Assembly (NCBI GenBank): GCA_045592105.1
Contig: JAZNUB010000064.1
Coordinates: 1-23,115, forward strand
Length of the DNA stretch: 23,115 nucleotides
DNA from: SIG636 sp045592105
GTDB lineage: Bacteria > Bacillota > Clostridia > Oscillospirales > CAG-382
Direction: 5' to 3'
Shown: piece by piece, positions 1-8,615 of the stretch
How the letters are laid out: each line of letters starts with the position of its first letter
How positions within the stretch are numbered: position 1 is the stretch's first letter
Notes under the pieces: generated by a model
Database searches by the model: none
What the model was told of the DNA's origin: nothing
The model's input: the letters and a program-made list of their open reading frames with translations, nothing else
Position numbers and translations under genes: made by a program

Positions 1-1
1 G

Positions 2-730
2 TATAAAATTTACACTTGCGCTTGCGGCGATAGCTACAAAGCAGATTATGTGAAAGCGCGCGAACACATGTGGACAGAATGGGCTACAACCAAAGAGGCT
101 ACCGTGGAAGCCGAGGGAGAGGAGGCGCGCACCTGTTGGATTTGCAAAGGTACGGAAACGAGGGCGACTGAAAGGCTTGAGCCGCCTAAACCTGTTGCTA
201 TCCCCGTTACCCCCGCCGATGCCGAGTGGCTTTGTAACCGCATACTTGAGCTGCTTAACGAGGAACGTGCAAAACTTGGCGCGCCTGCACTTAGCACCGC
301 ACCAATAGCACATGAGATGGCTATGGTTAGGGCGCAGGAGCTGACCGTGGTGTTCTCTCACAGTAGACCAGATGGTAGTAATAGTTCTACGATATACATC
401 GACTACAATTACAATCCCGAACGCGAGGGTACAATGACTATGTACCACGGCGAATTGGTGCAGTACACCGGTCCCGATATAGGCAGCGAAAACATCGCAC
501 TTACAGGGTACTACACAGAGAATTCCGGTAATAACTCTATCACTACGAAAGAGGACCTTGCAGTGGAAATTGTAGAGCAGTTTAAAGCAAGCGCGGGGCA
601 TTGGAAAGACCTAACCAACCCCTTGTATACAGGCGTAGGCATAGGTATTACCTTGGTTCCTTCGAAGTATGTGTCTACGATAGGAGGGGCTAACACCTGC
701 ATAATGACAATGGATAAAACCTACGGATAA
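2..730 (+). CDS. Secreted CAP (SCP/PR-1) domain protein, 5' truncated by window edge
   Basis: The reading frame is open from base 2, so the N-terminus and any signal peptide lie outside the window. The GTG at 50 is internal rather than a start. The visible protein begins with a Cys-rich zinc-ribbon-like repeat (CACGDSY, an H-M-W motif, then CWIC about 40 residues later), a layout common in secreted Gram-positive proteins. A CAP domain follows, from about residue 75 to the end, with a LLNEERAKLGAPAL helix, the FSHSRPDG motif carrying a conserved His, a SENIAL motif (family GENI), and a final W-x-D/GH...VGIGIT strand. CAP proteins (YkwD-like) are extracellular; their biochemical role in bacteria is poorly defined. 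It ends at TAA 728-730 and is followed by a terminator. The CAP assignment is firm; the function is not known. Confidence 0.85.
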   Translation, partial: YKIYTCACGDSYKADYVKAREHMWTEWATTKEATVEAEGEEARTCWICKGTETRATERLEPPKPVAIPVTPADAEWLCNRILELLNEERAKLGAPALSTAPIAHEMAMVRAQELTVVFSHSRPDGSNSSTIYIDYNYNPEREGTMTMYHGELVQYTGPDIGSENIALTGYYTENSGNNSITTKEDLAVEIVEQFKASAGHWKDLTNPLYTGVGIGITLVPSKYVSTIGGANTCIMTMDKTYG

Positions 731-750
731 AGCTAAATACAAAAAACAGT

Positions 751-781
751 AAAACGGTTAACGAAAGTTAGCCGTTTTTTT
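751..781 (+). terminator. Intrinsic terminator after the CAP gene
   Basis: AAAACGGTTAAC and GTTAGCCGTTTT pair around a GAAA loop (12 bp with one G-U), and the right arm runs straight into a T-run. It lies 20 bases after the CAP stop codon. Confidence 0.85.
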
Positions 782-828
782 ATATAAATTAAAACAACAA
801 AAATACACAAAGAAAGAAGGTAAAAAAC

Positions 829-1095
829 GTGTTCAAAAGAATAACGGGCTTTACGCTGGCACTTTTAATGGTGCTTATCTCACTTATCGGGGCTATACCT
901 GCCAATGCCGATTTTAAGGATGGCGATATAGTAACAATAAGAGAAAGCGCAGGCGGCGGCGTTAATTACAACTATAATGCCGAACAAACGTATTACGTAT
1001 CAGCAATGGATGCAAAAAAGGAAGGCACAGCCACAACGTATTTTGCATGGTGCGCTTCATACGGGGTGGCAACACCACCGGTTGGCAAAGCGTAA
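829..1095 (+). CDS. Small secreted protein of unknown function, 88 aa
   Basis: A GTG start is preceded by AGAAAGAAGG about 8 bases upstream. The first 27 residues form a clear Sec signal peptide (basic MFKR, hydrophobic core, cleavage after ANA), leaving a mature peptide of about 60 residues with the Tyr-rich segment NYNYNAEQTYYV. I recognise no family. The reading frame stops at 1093-1095, just before a strong hairpin at 1105-1143. The product is very short for a secreted protein. The -1 frame continues as GNTTGWQSVKNKRPA and stops at the hairpin's left arm, so a frameshifted or decayed longer gene is possible. It may be a remnant or a real small peptide; the sequence alone does not decide. 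Confidence 0.5.
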   Translation: MFKRITGFTLALLMVLISLIGAIPANADFKDGDIVTIRESAGGGVNYNYNAEQTYYVSAMDAKKEGTATTYFAWCASYGVATPPVGKA

Positions 1096-1143
1096 AAAAC
1101 AAGAGGCCGGCTTAAATGCTTTAGTTATGCATTTAAGCCGGCC
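1094..1143 (-). terminator. Terminator closing the maltodextrin operon
   Basis: This is a perfect 15-bp inverted repeat (GGCCGGCTTAAATGC at 1105-1119, its complement at 1129-1143) with a 9-base loop. The T-rich tract (TCTTGTTTTTTAC) lies on the minus-strand 3' side, about 90 bases after the malK stop, so it fits the leftward operon better than the rightward small gene. Confidence 0.7.
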
Positions 1144-1183
1144 GCATTACGTTGCGTTTAGGCTACGTTTAAATTACCAAGTC

Positions 1184-1221
1184 CGCATATAACCGTTTTG
1201 CGGTGGTTGGTGCGTTTTTTT
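1184..1221 (+). terminator. Possible weak rightward terminator
   Basis: CGCA...AACC pairs with GGTT...TGCG around an interrupted stem, and a run of seven T follows at 1215-1221. It could stop transcription from the small secreted gene before it enters the malK region. The stem is imperfect, so confidence is low. Confidence 0.35.
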
Positions 1222-1229
1222 AAAGCTTT

Positions 1230-3119
1230 TTATACAATAATTATATCAATAGCCTTATCCTTGATGGTTACGGCTTCTGCGGGGAATTTAACGTCCACGC
1301 TGTCACCGATATTGCCATCGTATGCGGCGGTAAGCTTTTGACCGTATACGTCGATAAGTGCGTATTTTGCGCTTTCGTAATCAAAGATATCGGCAACGCT
1401 TCCCGTAAGAACGTTTTCAGCCTTATCAGAGTGCGCGCATACCGTTATATCTTTTGCATCTACGATATACTCCAGCGGTGTGTGGAATATCTTATTACCC
1501 TTGCAGGCAAAAATCTTTTCGCAGATGGTATCGGTGGGGATAAGCTTTGCATCGCCTATCTTCATAAAGAAATCATAAACCTTATTTTGTTTATTCTTTT
1601 CTTTGATAAACGTACCTTCTAAGGTGTTGGTAAGCTTAAGCGGGATGATACCAAGAGAATCGGCAGATACACGCGTGAAATCGATGTTAAAGCTAACCTC
1701 GTCACCAACGGAATATCTTGCTTCGCCGGCTTCAAGAGAGAAGAGAGTAACGTCTGCTACCTTTAGGAAGTAAAGCGTTTGGTTATCAATGCTTTCTATC
1801 CACTGTACCTTTGCTTTGCCGCATCCATTGCCAAGCGTTAGTGCGCTTACAGGCATGGTTAGCTCTGCATTGTCGCAGTCTTTACAGGTGATGGCAGGGG
1901 GAAGTATGAAGTTTTGACCCTCAAAGGTGAACTTGCCGTTGGAGATGCTGCCGTTTATAATGTTTTCCTCGGGGATTCTTCTTCTTATGCTCTTTTCCGT
2001 TTCTTTGTCAAACACGTGGAACTTTCTTCTGGATATCTCTATGTCGATAACGTCGCCGCGGCGCGCTACCGTATCTGCATCCGCTTTGATGATTATCATA
2101 CTGCTCTCACAGTCGGGATCGTTAAGGTTGAGGTTGGCGTACAGAAGCGTTTCGCCGCCAAGCCCTTCTACAACGCTTATAATCGCCTTTGCGGGTGCCC
2201 ACGAACCGTCGTCATAGTTAGTGCTCTTGTATACGCGAACATCGTCGGGTCTGATACCAAATACGATTTGGTGCTTACCGTCCATATACTTAACGGGGAT
2301 CTTGTCCGCTTGGATATATTTCATATCAATGTCTGTGCCGCAATCCAGCGAGAATTTAACGTTGTCGCCCGTTTTAGTTACCGTACCGTTGAAGAAATTC
2401 ATCTGTGGCGTACCTATGAAGCCCGCAACAAACATATTGTCGGGGTACTTGTAAAGATTGATAGGCGTGTCAATTTGCTGCACAAAGCCATCCTTCATAA
2501 CAACAATGCGTGAACCCATCGTCATTGCCTCTACTTGGTCGTGCGTTACGTAGATGAAGGTTGTACCAAGCTTTTCGTGCAGGCGGGATATCTCTGCTCT
2601 CATAGCGGCACGAAGCTTTGCATCAAGGTTGGAAAGCGGCTCGTCCAGCAGGAACACCTTGGGCTGGCGCACGATAGCACGGCCGAGAGCAACTCTCTGC
2701 CTTTGACCGCCGGAGAGCGCCTTCGGCTTTCTGTCAAGGTATTCTGTAATGCCAAGGATTGATGCGGCTTCCATTATCTTTTCGTGGATCTGGTCGTTGG
2801 GCATGTGGATGGTTCTAAGGGAAAACGCCATGTTTTCATAAACGCTCATGTGGGGATAAAGTGCGTAGTTTTGGAACACCATGGCTATATTACGGTCTTT
2901 CGGCTCGTAATCGTTTACGATCTCGTCGTCAATGCGTAGCTCGCCCGCGGTGATTTCCTCAAGCCCTGCTATCATACGTAGCGTTGTAGACTTTCCGCAC
3001 CCCGAAGGACCTACAAACACGATAAACTCCTTGTCCTCAATGTCCATACAGAAGTCGTTAACCGCTTTTACGCCTCCATCGTATACCTTAAAAATATGTT
3101 TTAGTGACAAACTTGCCAT
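1230..3119 (-). CDS. malK: MalK/MsmX-type sugar ABC transporter ATPase with long C-terminal extension
   Basis: This is the ATP-hydrolysing subunit that would power MalFG in the cytoplasm. Visible motifs are Walker A GPSGCGKST (37-45), Q-loop Q83, signature LSGGQ (135-139), Walker B VFLLDEP (155-161), D-loop SNLD (163-166) and the switch His193. A MalK/UgpC-type TOBE region follows at about 235-372. Typical family members end near residue 370; this one continues for about 255 more. The extra part contains a CKDC pair (412-415) and two further TOBE-like segments, each with a GD-V pattern (about 436-485 and 568-625). The start is supported by GGAG eight bases upstream; that site lies in the 12-base gap after the amylase gene. 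Last gene of the unit. The ATPase call is secure, and maltodextrin as substrate comes from context. Confidence 0.93.
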   Translation of the reverse strand: MASLSLKHIFKVYDGGVKAVNDFCMDIEDKEFIVFVGPSGCGKSTTLRMIAGLEEITAGELRIDDEIVNDYEPKDRNIAMVFQNYALYPHMSVYENMAFSLRTIHMPNDQIHEKIMEAASILGITEYLDRKPKALSGGQRQRVALGRAIVRQPKVFLLDEPLSNLDAKLRAAMRAEISRLHEKLGTTFIYVTHDQVEAMTMGSRIVVMKDGFVQQIDTPINLYKYPDNMFVAGFIGTPQMNFFNGTVTKTGDNVKFSLDCGTDIDMKYIQADKIPVKYMDGKHQIVFGIRPDDVRVYKSTNYDDGSWAPAKAIISVVEGLGGETLLYANLNLNDPDCESSMIIIKADADTVARRGDVIDIEISRRKFHVFDKETEKSIRRRIPEENIINGSISNGKFTFEGQNFILPPAITCKDCDNAELTMPVSALTLGNGCGKAKVQWIESIDNQTLYFLKVADVTLFSLEAGEARYSVGDEVSFNIDFTRVSADSLGIIPLKLTNTLEGTFIKEKNKQNKVYDFFMKIGDAKLIPTDTICEKIFACKGNKIFHTPLEYIVDAKDITVCAHSDKAENVLTGSVADIFDYESAKYALIDVYGQKLTAAYDGNIGDSVDVKFPAEAVTIKDKAIDIIIV

Positions 3120-3131
3120 AATATTTTCTCC

Positions 3132-4709
3132 TTACTTAAAGATAGCTATCGATTGAGGCGGCATTGTAACCACTCCGCCCTCATCGAGGGTAATTTCTCC
3201 GCCTGCGGCGTAAAGCTCGCCGACGAGGTCTGTGTAACCAAAGGTATCACGGTTAAGGGTTACCTTTTGCTCGAAGCTGTCCATATTGAAAACTATCGTT
3301 ATCTTTTCGTCAAGGTATTCCTTGGTTATTACACAGATGTAGTTGCTTTGTCCATCGGGATAGTACTTAACCTCTCCTCTTGCGATAGAAGGGAAGCGGT
3401 TGCGTAGCTCCATAGCTTTTTTGTAGTAGTTGAGAATGCTTTCCTTATCCTTGGTTTGCTCTGCCACAGAGGGGTAAAAGTAAGAGCTTTCATCAACAGG
3501 TGTATTCTCGGGGGGAAGGTAGCAGCAGCCATCGTATATGCTTTTCGCTTCCCATTTCATTGCAATGCGCTTTGCGGGGTCAGAGCTGTTTCCACCCTTG
3601 CTTATCATGCCGATTTCCTCGCCATAGTAAACGAAGGTGCCGCCGTTCATCATAGAAAGCACGCCTGCCGCCATTTTTAGGTTTTCCTTGCCCGGCATAA
3701 AGCTACCGGGGCGCATTGTATCGTGGTTTCCAAGGAAGGGAGCTAAAACGGCATCGCCGTATGTTTTTTGCAGGTTCTCAAAAAGCTCGCCAAGCGCCTT
3801 GCCGTTGCTTTGCTTAACCGCCAATGCGATAGAGCCGTCAGCCTGTGCCCCTGTGAAGAGGAAGAAGCTGTCACATCCGCTTTCGTAGTAGCGGTCTATC
3901 GTGTAGTCGTCTGTTACCCACGCCTCGCCTACAATGTAAGTTTCGGGCTTGATTTTTTTAGCCTCGGTATTCAGCCAAGACAAAAAGTTGATATTACCTT
4001 GGATATTTCCCGTGTAATAGCTTGTAACCGCGTCTAAACGGAAGCCGTCTACTCCGTAATCCTTGATCCAGTAGCTCATTATGTTCACGATCTCCTCGCG
4101 AACGGTTGCACTATCAAGGTTAAGGTCTGGCATACCGCTCCAAAATTGGCCTTCGTAAGAGTACTTTGTGCCGCTTACATCGTGATAGGCGTTGTTATCG
4201 GTAACCTTAAAGTTGTAAAAATCACCGTATTCTCCACCGGGAGCGCCGTTTTTGCGGATATAGCCGCAAGCTTCGGTAAACCAAGGGTGCCCATCGCTTG
4301 TATGATTAACAACAAGGTCGATTATAACGCGTATTCCGCGTTTGTGCGCTTCTTCAACAAGCGCTTTAAAATCATTAAGCGTGCCGTAATCGGGGTCGAT
4401 TGCATAGTAATCTGTAACGTCATACTTGTGATAGGTGGGCGATGGATGGATAGGCATTAGCCATATCCCGTTAAAGCCCATTTCTTTGATGTAATCAAGC
4501 TTGGCTGTTACACCGTTAAGGTCGCCTATACCGTCGTTGTTCGTATCATAGAAGCTATGAACAAACACCTCGTACCAATTGCGGTAGTTATCGTCGATGA
4601 TGTTTAGCTGTACCTTCTCGGCATCGCCCTTGTTACCGTTGCACGCGGGCAGGGAAAGCAAGCCAAGCAGCAGGGAGAAAAGAAGCATAATTGAAATAAG
4701 CTTTTTCAT
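3132..4709 (-). CDS. GH13 alpha-amylase / neopullulanase-like lipoprotein
   Basis: A retaining glycoside hydrolase (family 13) that should cut alpha-1,4 glucan outside the cell. Residues 1-22 are a lipoprotein signal peptide ending LSLPAC, with Cys23 the likely lipidated residue (Pro at -2 is less usual). The GH13 regions are all present: I DLVVNH (131-136), II GFRLDA with nucleophile Asp226, III IVGEAW with acid/base Glu262, and IV FLGNHD with Asp330. A small beta domain ends the protein. The segment DTNNDGIGDLNG (55-66) is typical of the oligo-glucosidase/neopullulanase/cyclomaltodextrinase group. Start: AAGGAGG lies five bases before the ATG, over the malG stop. Its position between malG and malK suggests it feeds the transporter. 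Exact specificity (amylase, cyclodextrinase, neopullulanase) cannot be read from sequence. Confidence 0.92.
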   Translation of the reverse strand: MKKLISIMLLFSLLLGLLSLPACNGNKGDAEKVQLNIIDDNYRNWYEVFVHSFYDTNNDGIGDLNGVTAKLDYIKEMGFNGIWLMPIHPSPTYHKYDVTDYYAIDPDYGTLNDFKALVEEAHKRGIRVIIDLVVNHTSDGHPWFTEACGYIRKNGAPGGEYGDFYNFKVTDNNAYHDVSGTKYSYEGQFWSGMPDLNLDSATVREEIVNIMSYWIKDYGVDGFRLDAVTSYYTGNIQGNINFLSWLNTEAKKIKPETYIVGEAWVTDDYTIDRYYESGCDSFFLFTGAQADGSIALAVKQSNGKALGELFENLQKTYGDAVLAPFLGNHDTMRPGSFMPGKENLKMAAGVLSMMNGGTFVYYGEEIGMISKGGNSSDPAKRIAMKWEAKSIYDGCCYLPPENTPVDESSYFYPSVAEQTKDKESILNYYKKAMELRNRFPSIARGEVKYYPDGQSNYICVITKEYLDEKITIVFNMDSFEQKVTLNRDTFGYTDLVGELYAAGGEITLDEGGVVTMPPQSIAIFK

Positions 4710-4718
4710 TTTGCCTCC

Positions 4719-5702
4719 TTATCCCTTTACCGCACCACCCGTTACACCCTCAACGTAGTATTTCTGCAACCACATAAAGAGAGCCGTAATGGGCGTTGCC
4801 ACGATTACAGCGGCAGCACAGAAGGTGGTGAAGTATTGTTGGATCATTTCGCGCTCCAGCCATTTATACATACCAAGCGAAACGGTATACATGCCCGTAT
4901 CGGGAACGCCCGCCATAATGTAGGACACAAATATGTAATCGCACCAGGGAGAGATGAACGAAACGAGGATGGTATAAATGATGATGGATTTACTTAACGG
5001 TAGAATTATCTTATAAAACGTTCTGAAACGAGATGCACCGTCGATCCTTGCGGCTTCGTCCAGCGATTTCGGAACCGTATCAAAGAAGCCCTTAGCGATA
5101 TAGTAGCTTAGCGCGGCGCCCGCCGAATATACGATTATAAGGCTTATGTGAGATTGATAGTTGTTGGGAAGCAGTATCTTCAGAAGGAAATATACTGCCG
5201 ACATGCTCATAAACCCCGGGAACATACCCAAAATAAGCATAATATTCATCATCGGCTTTCTTGCCTTAAACTTCATACGGCTGAAAGCGTATGATACCGA
5301 AAGCACGAAGATCGCCGTAATAGCACAGCTGCAAATAGCGATGATCAGCGTGTTACCGTACCACCTAAGGAACTTTGTTTCCGTGAATAGGCGGATGTAG
5401 TTATCAAATGTCCATTCCTGCGGGAAAAAGGTGGGTGACCATGCGCCCGGCTCCTTACGGAAGGACTGTATAAACAGATAGAAAAGCGGTAGTATCCATA
5501 TTATAGAGAGGATCGTCAGCACTATCTGCCCGGCTGTATCGCCAAAGATTCTTTTAAATCTCATACCGCCGCGGCGCTTTTTCTTGAACTTTTTCTTTGC
5601 GTTTTTCTTATCAAGCTCTGCTTCAAGGTTATCAATCTTTTGCCAATTGGTAAGCTCTTGCTCGGCAGCGGTGCTTGACTGAACAGTTTTCTTTTCGCTC
5701 AT
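4719..5702 (-). CDS. malG: Maltodextrin ABC transporter permease, MalG type
   Basis: An integral membrane subunit that pairs with MalF to form the channel. It has a highly charged cytosolic N-terminus (about residues 1-50, with a KKNAKKKFKKKRR stretch), then about six hydrophobic segments. The EAA loop that docks on the ATPase, EAARIDGASRFRTFYKIILP, is at 216-235, and the C-terminus YYVEGVTGGAVKG is characteristic of MalG. The start codon overlaps the malF stop (ATGA), so translation is coupled. The basic N-terminal extension of about 45 residues is longer than in most MalG proteins. Confidence 0.94.
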   Translation of the reverse strand: MSEKKTVQSSTAAEQELTNWQKIDNLEAELDKKNAKKKFKKKRRGGMRFKRIFGDTAGQIVLTILSIIWILPLFYLFIQSFRKEPGAWSPTFFPQEWTFDNYIRLFTETKFLRWYGNTLIIAICSCAITAIFVLSVSYAFSRMKFKARKPMMNIMLILGMFPGFMSMSAVYFLLKILLPNNYQSHISLIIVYSAGAALSYYIAKGFFDTVPKSLDEAARIDGASRFRTFYKIILPLSKSIIIYTILVSFISPWCDYIFVSYIMAGVPDTGMYTVSLGMYKWLEREMIQQYFTTFCAAAVIVATPITALFMWLQKYYVEGVTGGAVKG

Positions 5703-7237
5703 TGGAAATTATCCTCTCCTTTCACCGCCGAGGACCTGTTGTAAACTATAAGGCTGAATACGGCGGAAATTACAAACACGAGAATACCTATAACTGATGC
5801 CAGCTTATAGTTTCTGTCAACACCGAGAGAAAGCTTGTATAGCCAGGTTATCAGCAGGTCCGTACCCTTTGCGCCGTCGGTGTAAAGCATAATGTCGCCC
5901 GGGCCGCCGCCGCTGAGAAGGTAAATAACGTTAAAGTTGTTGATGTTGCCTATAAACTGTGTTATAAGGTATGGGCCTGTTACGAACAGCATATAGGGCA
6001 GGGTAATCTTGAAGAAGCGGCGTGCAGGGGATGCACCGTCAATGCGTGCCGATTCGTAAAGATCATTAGGTATGTTCATAAGTATACCGGAGCACATAAG
6101 CATGCTGTAGGGAACGCCAATCCACATATTTACAAGCACGATACAGATACGTGTTGTGTTGATATCGATACCGAATTTAAGGTGATACCCAAACACGGAT
6201 TCGATAAGCTGTGTGATAATACCGCCGCCGGAGCCAAGAACGCCGCCGCCTGTATCCAACATCTTGGACATAATAAGCAGGGAAACGAACTGCGGTACGG
6301 CTATGGTTGCAACGAAAAGGGTTCTGTATAGCTTTTTAAGCTTTATACCCTTCCTGTTAATGAGAAGCGCAAGCAGCATACCGATAATATAGCTTGTAAA
6401 GGTTGCAAGCACCGCCCAAAGAAGCGTCCAGCCAAGCACGCGCCAGAAGGTTGCGCCAAGCTTAGAGCCGCCTGCAAACAGATCCTTAAAGTTGTCAAAG
6501 CCAACCCATTGGAAAAGATGCTGTGGCACCTCATGTGCCGCGTCGTAGTTGGTAAAGGCTATAAGTATCATCGTTACCAAAGGTATAACGGTGAACATAA
6601 ACAAGCCCACCATAGGCAGAGAAAGCAGGGTAATGTGGAATTTGTTATCAAGAAGGTTTCCAACGTCCCCTTTAAAGTTCTTCGGCTTTTTGCCGATAAT
6701 ATGATATTGCTCAAGCTCGTAGCTTTCCTTCACAGCGTTTATGTAGCAGATTACGAAGAAAACGATTACGAACAGAGATAGTATTCCATATAATAAAATG
6801 AGGAACGAGTTATCACCAACGATTTTATCGTAAACGCCGGTCTCGTCATTCCAGAAATCGCTAGACTCAACGCGCCCAACGTTTCCGCCCCCGAAGAAGT
6901 TTTCAAAACACATTGCGAGATATCTGCCGCCAAACAGTATCATATACGCTATGAAAGCGGCTTCAAGAAACAGATAAATTATACCGCGCACTACCTGCCC
7001 GCGGAAAATGTGGCTTAAGCCCATAAAAAGGTGCGATGTTTTGGTTAAAGCATCGCCGTACCAGAAGTTCTGACCAAGCTCCTTACAGCCTCGTCCGATA
7101 CCAACAAAAAATCCGATTATGCCTTTAAAGATGCCGATAAAAAAGCCTGCAATGCCTTTTCCAAGGCCCTTAAAAAAGCCGGAAAGCTTATGAATGAACC
7201 GTTGCATCGGCGTCATCCGATAATAATTGAGATCCAT
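5699..7237 (-). CDS. malF: Maltodextrin ABC transporter permease, MalF type
   Basis: Membrane partner of MalG. I place the start at 7237 (MDLNYYRM), giving 512 residues, because AAGGGGGG lies five bases upstream. The in-frame ATG at 7291 has no ribosome site and sits inside a hairpin. Residues 19-50 are a Gly/Phe/Ile-rich stretch with repeated GFF-G-G patterns. One or two extra N-terminal membrane segments follow (about 84-105 and 143-166), then the conserved permease core. The EAA loop ESARIDGASPARRFFKITLP is at about 395-414, and the GGGPGDI segment typical of MalF is near 443-449. The long N-terminal region recalls the extra helices of enterobacterial MalF, but the Gly-rich part is unusual. 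Confidence 0.92.
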   Translation of the reverse strand: MDLNYYRMTPMQRFIHKLSGFFKGLGKGIAGFFIGIFKGIIGFFVGIGRGCKELGQNFWYGDALTKTSHLFMGLSHIFRGQVVRGIIYLFLEAAFIAYMILFGGRYLAMCFENFFGGGNVGRVESSDFWNDETGVYDKIVGDNSFLILLYGILSLFVIVFFVICYINAVKESYELEQYHIIGKKPKNFKGDVGNLLDNKFHITLLSLPMVGLFMFTVIPLVTMILIAFTNYDAAHEVPQHLFQWVGFDNFKDLFAGGSKLGATFWRVLGWTLLWAVLATFTSYIIGMLLALLINRKGIKLKKLYRTLFVATIAVPQFVSLLIMSKMLDTGGGVLGSGGGIITQLIESVFGYHLKFGIDINTTRICIVLVNMWIGVPYSMLMCSGILMNIPNDLYESARIDGASPARRFFKITLPYMLFVTGPYLITQFIGNINNFNVIYLLSGGGPGDIMLYTDGAKGTDLLITWLYKLSLGVDRNYKLASVIGILVFVISAVFSLIVYNRSSAVKGEDNFQ

Positions 7238-7261
7238 ATGTGCCCCCCTTGGTTTATTCAA

Positions 7262-7291
7262 ATGGGGACTGCTGACCTCAACAGTCCCCAT
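7262..7291 (-). promoter_or_regulatory. Intercistronic hairpin between malE and malF
   Basis: ATGGGGACTGTTG pairs with CAGCAGTCCCCAT (13 bp, one G-U) around an AGGT loop. It starts 11 bases after the malE stop, has no strong T-run behind it, and ends 24 bases before the preferred malF start. Position and strength fit an mRNA-stabilising or attenuating element that leaves more malE than malF message. It would also hide the alternative upstream ATG. Confidence 0.65.
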
Positions 7292-7302
7292 AAAGGATTA
7301 TA

Positions 7303-8589
7303 CTATTTAGCTATCTGGGAAACAAGCGCATCAAGCAGTTCTTGAAGCTCTGCATCGGTGTAGGCATCAAGTGTGCCGTTTTCCTTGCGCTCGATAAAGG
7401 GAGTGATAAGTGCTCCCATAGGAGTCCAATAGTTGCCGGGAACGCTCTTCTGAGCGCGGCTGAATTTAGCCTGTGCCATTACTGCGGAGATAACGGGATC
7501 GTTTGCAACAGCCTCAGAAGCTGCAACTGCCTTGTTGGAAGGACCAAAGCCGCGAGTTTCAAATCTCTTAAGCTGGTTTGCTTCGTTGGTAAGCCACTGT
7601 GCAAGCTTGTGAGCTTCGCCCTTGTTCTGGCTGTAGCCGTTTACGCCGATGAGCTTGCAGCCCATATAGGTGGTAAGCTGTTTCTGTTCGCCGCCTATTT
7701 CAACGGTGGGGAGCTTAGCAACGCCCATGTTGTCGCCAAGAAGGTCGCCAATGGACTGTGCGTTCCAAGTGCCGGAAACGCCTGCTGCTGCCTCTACCTT
7801 GCCGTCTGCCGTGGGGGTAAAGCCTGCGATAAGCTTACTGTCATCAGTCTGTATAACAAGTGCGGGGTGGTTTACATACTTAACAAGTGCCTTCATAACT
7901 GCAAGGCCCTGTGCGTTGTTGTAGTTGATGGTAACGCCTGTTTCAGTCATGCTTTCGTTGTAGCTAACGTTGTAGCAAAGCTCGGGATAAGCGAAGAAGA
8001 AGCTGGAGAGATACCAACCGTCATCATTAAGCTTAAAGTGAACCTTTCTGCCTGCTGCGTGTGCGGCATCAAGAAGCTTGTCAAGAGTATCAACGTTTTC
8101 GTCCTTGATAACGGACTTGTCGTAGTAAAGGAAGAGGGTGTTATCCTCGGTGCAGGGGTAAGCAAAAAGCTGGTTTTCACCGTTTACGGTGATGGTAGCT
8201 GCATCAACGGAGGTAGCGGAGTTGTTAGCCTTAACGTCTATCTCTGCCTGACCGCCGATTCTTGCAAGCGCGCCGCCTGCGATAAGCTTGTTGATTTGGT
8301 CACTTGCGAAAGAGTAAACATCGGGGCCGGAGGTAACGTCGTTAAGCACCTTGTCTGCCGCATCGCCTTCACCCTGAACGCCGAAAAGGAACTTATATTC
8401 CTTGTCGGGGTTAGCTTTTGCAAATGCATCGCACATTTCCTTGAGCATCTCCTGGTCTTCCTGAGAGCCCCAAACCGTAAGAGTAACCTTGTCTTTGCTG
8501 CCGTCTGTGGTATTGGAGGTTTCACCGCAAGCGGTAAATGAAGCGCATACCATAAGCAAAGCAAGAATAAGAACTAAAAATTTTTTCAT
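7303..8589 (-). CDS. malE: Maltodextrin-binding lipoprotein, ABC transporter
   Basis: An extracellular solute-binding protein (MalE/SBP family 1) that delivers maltodextrin to MalFG. The signal peptide ends SFTAC, with the lipidated Cys at residue 21 counted from the start used here. The mature part begins with the typical VTLTVWGSQEDQEML, has the hinge-type GPDVYSFASDQINKLI segment, and ends near 428 residues, the usual size. Start choice: GGAG lies eight bases before the ATG at 8589 but only two before the ATG at 8595, so 8589 is preferred. It follows the starch-binding lipoprotein gene after an internal hairpin. Substrate is inferred from the neighbouring amylase, phosphorylase and pullulanase genes. 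Confidence 0.93.
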   Translation of the reverse strand: MKKFLVLILALLMVCASFTACGETSNTTDGSKDKVTLTVWGSQEDQEMLKEMCDAFAKANPDKEYKFLFGVQGEGDAADKVLNDVTSGPDVYSFASDQINKLIAGGALARIGGQAEIDVKANNSATSVDAATITVNGENQLFAYPCTEDNTLFLYYDKSVIKDENVDTLDKLLDAAHAAGRKVHFKLNDDGWYLSSFFFAYPELCYNVSYNESMTETGVTINYNNAQGLAVMKALVKYVNHPALVIQTDDSKLIAGFTPTADGKVEAAAGVSGTWNAQSIGDLLGDNMGVAKLPTVEIGGEQKQLTTYMGCKLIGVNGYSQNKGEAHKLAQWLTNEANQLKRFETRGFGPSNKAVAASEAVANDPVISAVMAQAKFSRAQKSVPGNYWTPMGALITPFIERKENGTLDAYTDAELQELLDALVSQIAK

Positions 8590-8615
8590 TTTCATATCTC
8601 CTTATTCATTGATAT

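Noticed and set aside
7238..7291. N-terminal extension of MalF from the ATG at 7291
   Set aside because: No ribosome site, the ATG lies inside a strong hairpin, and a good site precedes the ATG at 7237.
7342..8541. Long open frame (399 codons) on the plus strand opposite malE
   Set aside because: Cys/Val-rich antisense artefact with no domain or start signal; malE on the minus strand is unmistakable.
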